A stretch of DNA of 8,374 nt from Nannocystaceae bacterium (GTDB lineage: Bacteria; Myxococcota_A; Polyangia; Nannocystales; Nannocystaceae). Shown in pieces: positions 4,914 to 8,374 of this stretch. Made by a program: the position numbers and the translations under genes. Each line of letters starts with the position of its first letter. Positions within the stretch are counted from its first letter, which is position 1. The DNA is taken from NCBI GenBank assembly GCA_016763875.1, contig JAESSZ010000604.1, positions 1 to 8,374 of the forward strand. Reading direction: 5' to 3'. Under the pieces are notes generated by a model. The model made no database searches and had not been told where the DNA came from. It worked only from the letters and a program-made list of their open reading frames with translations.

Positions 4914-6256
4914 TACTCTTCCTCCTCGTCGTCGTGCGGCTCCTCGTCGAAGTCCTCGTCCAAGGGGTGATCGACAAAATCGCCCGGGCCCGCGTTGAGT
5001 ACAACCCAGCAGTCGGCGTACTCAACTGAGCGATCCGGGCGTTCGTCGGCACCATGACCGTGCAAACGATGCACATCCGGCTTCAGACCGCTGCGCAGGA
5101 TCTGGGTGAGGCGCGCTCCGGCCACGGTAAAACCGTCGTCGCAAAGTACCAAGTACTCCCCCACCGACAGCTCGGGCTCGTGAAGCCTCCCGCAGTCGTC
5201 GGTGGTCCCAGTGCGTACGTGCCGTCGTTCGGGCAGCGGCCCACGGATCTCGTAGGGGGCCAACGCCACCGGCTCAACGAGCCAGTGGTCCCGCAGCTCG
5301 AGGCGCAACTCAAAGTGGGCGATCCCAGCCGGATCGCCCAGCGCGCCCACAGGGATGTACTCCGGTTTGAACGTCCTCCCACCGTACACCGCAACGCCCG
5401 CTGGGTCGCCCAATACGTCATCGGGGATCTCGTCGCGGTCGAAGAACAGCACGTCGACCCTACGATTGTCGGCGCTGGCGTGCTTGTCAATTCCCAATGC
5501 GTCGACGGGCCAAGACTCACCGCATCCGATGGAGCCTGGGCTCGTAAGAATGAGCTCCTCCCGGAGCTGCGCCAGATCGCCGACCTCGACGCGGAGCATC
5601 GACGCGAGGTGCCTGTCGTAGAGACCGAAAATCGCGGCCCAGTCGTCCTGGTTCTGCGCGACGTCGTGCTTTAGCGTCACCCCTAGTTCCTCCTCGGACT
5701 TGCGGCGGAACTCATCGCGCGCTTGCTTGGTCCGACCATTCCACGTCTCGTCCAGAGGGCCGGGATCGGTGTCCCATCCGAGCATGTGCTTGGCCCAAAG
5801 GTGCACGCGCTTGAAGTCTGCGCGAGCAAAGTGCTCGTCGCAGTGCGCGGACCAGGGGCCGCGATCGCCCTGAAGGTACAGCAGTACATTCAACGCTCGG
5901 TTCTCCGCGAGGGCGAGGTTGTCGGCGGCGGATCCCACGGAGTCGGTGTGTCCAGCAACGAGCAGCGACCGCGTTGGATGCAGTTGCGAAAAGGCGAGGG
6001 TAGCTGCGATGACGGCGAGGCCGTCGCGTTGTCCACGGAGCCCTTGGTCGTCTGACACTCCCGGACCGGGCAGCGAGGGGACTAGAGGACAACGAGCAGT
6101 TCCAAAGCAGACGTCTTCAAACTGGAGGATCCGTGTCCGCGGCCGCTCCAGCACAAGGTGGTGGCGCTGCCCGATGTTGATCAGAACCCGGTTGGCCACC
6201 CCATCCAACCCAAGCTTGGTCCGCAGCTCGATGCGGGGGCCCTTGCCTGCGCTCAC
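4913..6256 (-). CDS. OmpA-like peptidoglycan-binding protein with transthyretin-like domain and acidic tail
   Basis: Protein of 447 aa. The OmpA C-terminal fold appears in two parts. LLVAGHTDSVG at ~98-108 and DNLALAENRA at 112-121 form the first half; the closing ADNRRVDVLFF, which holds the diaminopimelate-contacting Arg type of residue, comes only at ~262-272. The ~140 residues between them include a peptidoglycan-binding-1-like helical segment (GPLDETWNGRTKQARDEF at ~166-183, then a DDWAAIFGLYDRHL helix). Residues ~313-372 look like a transthyretin/carboxypeptidase-regulatory beta-sandwich (Y-I-R-G, TGTTDDCGRLHEPELSVGEYLV). The tail is nearly all Asp/Glu. There is no signal peptide although the domain binds cell wall, which suggests non-Sec delivery. 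Start: GTG in a GTGA overlap with the upstream stop, with GGAG five bases before it. The frame extends 19 codons further upstream to another GTG, but that would overlap the previous gene by about 60 nt. The stop shares one base with the peptidase start. Confidence 0.88.
   Translation of the reverse strand: MSAGKGPRIELRTKLGLDGVANRVLINIGQRHHLVLERPRTRILQFEDVCFGTARCPLVPSLPGPGVSDDQGLRGQRDGLAVIAATLAFSQLHPTRSLLVAGHTDSVGSAADNLALAENRALNVLLYLQGDRGPWSAHCDEHFARADFKRVHLWAKHMLGWDTDPGPLDETWNGRTKQARDEFRRKSEEELGVTLKHDVAQNQDDWAAIFGLYDRHLASMLRVEVGDLAQLREELILTSPGSIGCGESWPVDALGIDKHASADNRRVDVLFFDRDEIPDDVLGDPAGVAVYGGRTFKPEYIPVGALGDPAGIAHFELRLELRDHWLVEPVALAPYEIRGPLPERRHVRTGTTDDCGRLHEPELSVGEYLVLCDDGFTVAGARLTQILRSGLKPDVHRLHGHGADERPDRSVEYADCWVVLNAGPGDFVDHPLDEDFDEEPHDDEEEE
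4920..4926 (-). promoter_or_regulatory. Shine-Dalgarno for the peptidase inside the acidic-tail codons
   Basis: AGGAGGA on the minus strand lies seven bases (from GGAGG) before the peptidase GTG. It is made by the Asp-Glu-Glu-Glu codons that end the OmpA-like protein. The acidic tail and the ribosome binding site are therefore the same bases, followed by the TAGTG stop/start junction. Confidence 0.75.
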
Positions 6257-7500
6257 AACAACTCCACCGTGTAGTGCAATTTGTAGAACCCGTCCGTATT
6301 CGTGACAACCCACTCTCCCTCCCCGAAGGGGGGGGCCGACGCCGCGCTGAGATTCTCACCGAAGCTGGAAACCTCGGGTGGCTCGATGCCTGTGAGCGTG
6401 CCAGAAGCGACGTTCCGAATGTCGAGCTCAAGCACCAACCGGCTTGACGCTGAGAGTTCGAGCTCTGTGCTCCAGCCAAGGTCAAGCGTCTCTCCCTCCA
6501 CGACAACCGCCCCGGACCACCATCCAAACTCTGCGCCGGCCACCGAGGCGGAGAGGTTCCAACGCCCCTCATCCCCAAGGACGATGCCAGCGTCCAGGAT
6601 GTCCAGACTTCGGAATGTGACCCGCACCGAGATCGGTGCGCTGCCCTGGACGCCCTTGAACCCCGCCTCGATGAGATTGTTCTTGATCCAGTGGGGTTCA
6701 ACAAGCATTTCGTCTCCCACAGCGAAGCACGAGGAGTTAGAACCGTCCGTGAAGGCGGCGCAATCGAACCCCGCATCGAGCAACTTGTCCCGCAAGGCAG
6801 ACAGCCGCCCCTCGGACGGGTCGGTGTTGATCCCCAGCAGGAGCAGCCGCGCCGTGTGGTTCGCCGCTACAATGCAGAACTCGCACGCCTTTGGGCCATC
6901 GACATCGCGGAAATGGTTGCTGTTGCGCTGGACGCAATCTGCCCACTCCGCGTCCGAAGCAGGGATGCTCTTCTTGCTGGGATCTGTCGCGTAGCGGTTG
7001 CCATCCCCCATCGGCAGACCCGCACCCGTTGCTGGGTTGGTCATGAGCAAGGGGCCGAGCCCGCCCATGCCCTCGTACATGTTGTCCGGTGGGTTCCCGA
7101 GCAAGCACATGTAGCGTTTTCCGTCCTTGGTGCGGCCGAAACAGTAGCGCGCCTCGCCCTTGGCCGCGTCCTCGGGACGCCTGCGGCCCCCCTGATGGAT
7201 CGACCCTTCCCCCGTGACCACCGTCGGGGGGATCACGCCCGTGACCGCAAGCCCGTACATGTTGTCGGGGCCAAAAAGCTGGCCATTGACCGACGCCCGG
7301 ACGATGGCCGGTTGACTCGTCATCACATCGGTCCAAGTGGTCTCGTTGTGGCGAAGCAGTACGTCGATTACGTGCGTCTTGGCGTCGAGCACAACGTACG
7401 TGAATCCGCCGTCGACGAAGAGTCCGAACCCATCGTCAAGCCGCTCTCCGATCGTGGTGAAGTTGGCTCCGGAGAGTTCGAGCGTTTTCGGTGACACCAT
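6253..7500 (-). CDS. Phosphodiester glycosidase (NAGPA/DUF2233)-like protein with C-terminal beta domain
   Basis: Protein of 415 aa. Residues ~30-275 carry the landmarks of the NAGPA/DUF2233 phosphodiester glycosidase fold: an opening strand pair (FTYVVLDAKTHVIDVLL, 33-49), the ASVNGQLF motif at 69-76, FGRTKDGKRYMCLLG at 121-135, and the C-terminal signature at ~216-260 that ends in TDGSNSS. Known members cleave sugar phosphodiesters, such as the mannose-6-phosphate uncovering enzyme, and bacterial members act on cell-surface glycopolymers. The usual DGGSSS is DGSNSS here, so activity should not be assumed. Seven cysteines (120, 132, 189, 206, 209, 247, 258) lie in this domain, including CEFC. 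Residues ~288-415 form a separate all-beta domain of unknown type. No signal peptide is present, which is odd for a surface-glycan enzyme. The ATG starts 3 nt after the upstream stop, with GAGGG about 10 nt before it. The stop overlaps the next GTG by 4 nt (GTGA). Substrate unknown. Confidence 0.75.
   Translation of the reverse strand: MVSPKTLELSGANFTTIGERLDDGFGLFVDGGFTYVVLDAKTHVIDVLLRHNETTWTDVMTSQPAIVRASVNGQLFGPDNMYGLAVTGVIPPTVVTGEGSIHQGGRRRPEDAAKGEARYCFGRTKDGKRYMCLLGNPPDNMYEGMGGLGPLLMTNPATGAGLPMGDGNRYATDPSKKSIPASDAEWADCVQRNSNHFRDVDGPKACEFCIVAANHTARLLLLGINTDPSEGRLSALRDKLLDAGFDCAAFTDGSNSSCFAVGDEMLVEPHWIKNNLIEAGFKGVQGSAPISVRVTFRSLDILDAGIVLGDEGRWNLSASVAGAEFGWWSGAVVVEGETLDLGWSTELELSASSRLVLELDIRNVASGTLTGIEPPEVSSFGENLSAASAPPFGEGEWVVTNTDGFYKLHYTVELL
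6262..6268 (-). promoter_or_regulatory. Shine-Dalgarno that fixes the OmpA-like start
   Basis: GGTGGAG lies five bases before the GTG at 6256, which also overlaps the previous stop as GTGA. Together these favour the 447-aa start over the GTG 57 bases upstream. Confidence 0.7.
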
Positions 7501-7503
7501 CGA

Positions 7504-8031
7504 CTACGAGCCCTCTGGATTGGGGACGCAGGTCATCTCGATGGCAAGCGTGTCGAATTCGGACCAGTCGACCGGTAGAGGAAGGAACGGGACATGGAGC
7601 ACCCGGCTGTCAATCTCCGCCGAATGCTCGGCGTGGGAGAACCGATCAAAGCACAGAAAGTGGGCGTACAATCCGGTGTTGTGGGATAGCTCGATGCGAT
7701 CGAGTTCGATGCCCGCCACGGCGACGTGTGGAACTATCTGTAGTGACATCACGAGCCGAGCAGTGGCCAGCGTGTTGACCATCAGCAGCACGGCCGATAC
7801 GACCCATACCCCGGCACGGCGCGCCTGTCGTGTGAGGAGCAGCAAGGCCAGCGCGCCGACTGTGGCCAGTGGAACCCACAAACGGACGGTGCTCGTGTGG
7901 TGGGCGCTGTACACAGACGAGATGCTTACGTGTTCGTATTTCTGCCAGTCACAGAGCAATACCAACCCGATGAGAGCCAGGGTTGTCCCTACAGGCAGCC
8001 ACGGACGGCTGGGTTGGACGCGTTCCACCAT
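7504..8031 (-). CDS. Three-helix membrane protein, hypothetical
   Basis: Protein of 175 aa with no recognised family. Three hydrophobic segments are visible: about residues 10-27 (LPVGTTLALIGLVLL), 51-67 (LWVPLATVGALALLLL) and 74-98 (VWVVSAVLLMVNTLATARLV). The first loop, about 23 residues, is followed by a basic cytoplasm-type loop (RQARRAG) between helices 2 and 3. The last ~75 residues form a soluble beta-rich tail with acidic patches that ends in PNPEGS. By the positive-inside rule the N-terminus (RMVERVQPSR) is probably outside only if the basic loop dominates, so topology is uncertain. Start: the ATG two bases after the upstream TGA is used; a TTG six bases earlier overlaps that stop and is also possible. 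The stop lies 3 nt before the glycosidase-like gene. A membrane partner for the soluble operon proteins is plausible but unproven. Confidence 0.75.
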   Translation of the reverse strand: MVERVQPSRPWLPVGTTLALIGLVLLCDWQKYEHVSISSVYSAHHTSTVRLWVPLATVGALALLLLTRQARRAGVWVVSAVLLMVNTLATARLVMSLQIVPHVAVAGIELDRIELSHNTGLYAHFLCFDRFSHAEHSAEIDSRVLHVPFLPLPVDWSEFDTLAIEMTCVPNPEGS

Positions 8032-8033
8032 CC

Positions 8034-8339
8034 TCAACCCGACCGTGGTGTGTACACGATCTCCCCCGCACGCACGTGGAGCGCGTCGTACTCGTCCGCG
8101 CTCCAGTCTAGGAGTTCCATGGCGTTGACCAAGCGCGTCTGGATGCGTCGAGTGCGTTCGAACGCCACGCTGCGTTCATCAGCGTGCCGCTGTGCCGTGA
8201 GAAGCTTGATGAGGTCGGTCATGTTGTCGAACTGAGTCTGCAACGAGTCCATCACGTCGCCAACCGTCTCGGTGCGCTGCAACTCGAACGTGCGTAGCTT
8301 CATCGCCCCCTCCGCCCGGTAGGAAATACGGACGTGCAC
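8034..8339 (-). CDS. Small protein with ubiquitin/YukD-like N-terminus (possibly 5'-partial)
   Basis: First gene of the operon, 101 aa from a GTG. No named family is recognised for the whole protein. Residues 1-35 read as a beta-hairpin then a helix: HVRISY, a turn at AEGA, KLRTFEL, then TETVGDVMDSLQ. This matches the opening of ubiquitin-like folds such as YukD/EsaB, where a strand is followed by a TV/TI-xDV helix. Residues 36-85 are mostly helical and charged, and the C-terminus ends in a short beta-type stretch (EIVYTP). Start choice: the GTG has GAAGG seven bases upstream (8347-8351) and keeps the first strand. An internal ATG at 8303 has an even better GGAGG but would cut the hairpin. 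The frame stays open to the window edge, so translation may start further right. No signal peptide or membrane segment. The stop lies 2 nt before the next ATG, so the two genes are coupled. The fold is inferred from pattern only. Confidence 0.6.
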   Translation of the reverse strand: MHVRISYRAEGAMKLRTFELQRTETVGDVMDSLQTQFDNMTDLIKLLTAQRHADERSVAFERTRRIQTRLVNAMELLDWSADEYDALHVRAGEIVYTPRSG

Positions 8340-8374
8340 GGACTCGCCTTCGAGCGGCGGAACCGATAGGTACA

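Noticed and set aside
5325..5425. Repeated LGDPAG(V/I)A in the OmpA-like protein
   Set aside because: The DNA copies differ at many positions and the repeat is only eight residues, so there is no sign of recent duplication.
5054..5674. Plus-strand ORF of 206 codons opposite the OmpA-like gene
   Set aside because: Antisense shadow; no motifs, and the minus frame has clear OmpA signatures.
7074..7266. 13-base repeat CGTACATGTTGTC at 7074-7086 and 7254-7266, encoding PDNMY twice in the glycosidase-like protein
   Set aside because: Short and not extended on either side; probably coincidental or a minor structural repeat.
6691..7494. Long plus-strand ORF (267 codons) opposite the glycosidase-like gene
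   Set aside because: Antisense shadow of a well-supported gene. Its product is Arg/Pro/Val-rich with no motif, as expected for GC-rich DNA.
1..8374. CRISPR array, tRNA, rRNA, insertion sequence
   Set aside because: No regularly spaced repeats, no cloverleaf or rRNA-like sequence noticed, and no transposase motif or terminal inverted repeats.

Overview
GC-rich bacterial DNA, almost all of it coding on the minus strand, so genes are read from the right edge to the left. The mix is typical of accessory injection-system loci in myxobacteria (Myxococcota, Polyangia and relatives): an OmpA/peptidoglycan-binding protein, a C39-like cysteine peptidase, a phosphodiester-glycosidase-like protein, a GIDE-like membrane protein, and the start of a PAAR/Rhs-type protein. 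The taxonomic call is inference from gene style. No marker gene is present.

Layout, in transcription order. (1) 8339-8034: a small protein whose first ~35 residues look like a ubiquitin/YukD-type beta-hairpin plus helix. Its frame stays open to the right edge. (2) 8031-7504: a three-helix membrane protein. (3) 7500-6253: a phosphodiester glycosidase (NAGPA/DUF2233)-like protein with a C-terminal beta domain. (4) 6256-4913: an OmpA-like protein with a peptidoglycan-binding-like insert, a transthyretin-like domain and a very acidic tail. (5) 4913-2772: a large C39-like cysteine peptidase. (6) 2802-1360: a secreted, probable lipoprotein. These six genes are separated by 2-3 nt or overlap by 1, 4 and 31 nt, so they should form one translationally coupled operon. 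Then comes a 744-base stretch (616-1359) with no convincing minus-strand gene, only one doubtful plus-strand ORF (924-1232) and short direct repeats. After it follow (7) 615-145, a membrane-anchored GIDE-like protein, and (8) 99-1, the N-terminus of a PAAR-like/Rhs-type protein that is cut by the left edge and interrupted by a frame break.

Interpretation (inference). Proteins 3, 4 and 5 carry cell-wall or extracellular type domains but have no Sec signal peptide, whereas the gene overlapping the peptidase does have an export signal. With a PAAR/Rhs-type tip protein next door, the block reads as cargo for a type VI or related contractile injection system: a glycan-acting protein, a wall-binding protein and a peptidase, followed by a periplasmic lipoprotein that could be the immunity factor. 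The most unusual point in the sequence is at the PAAR-like start. The reading frame breaks exactly at CCCTTTC, a perfect X_XXY_YYZ heptamer, and a -1 slip restores the expected PAAR-like continuation. This is either programmed frameshifting, an indel mutation or a sequence error.
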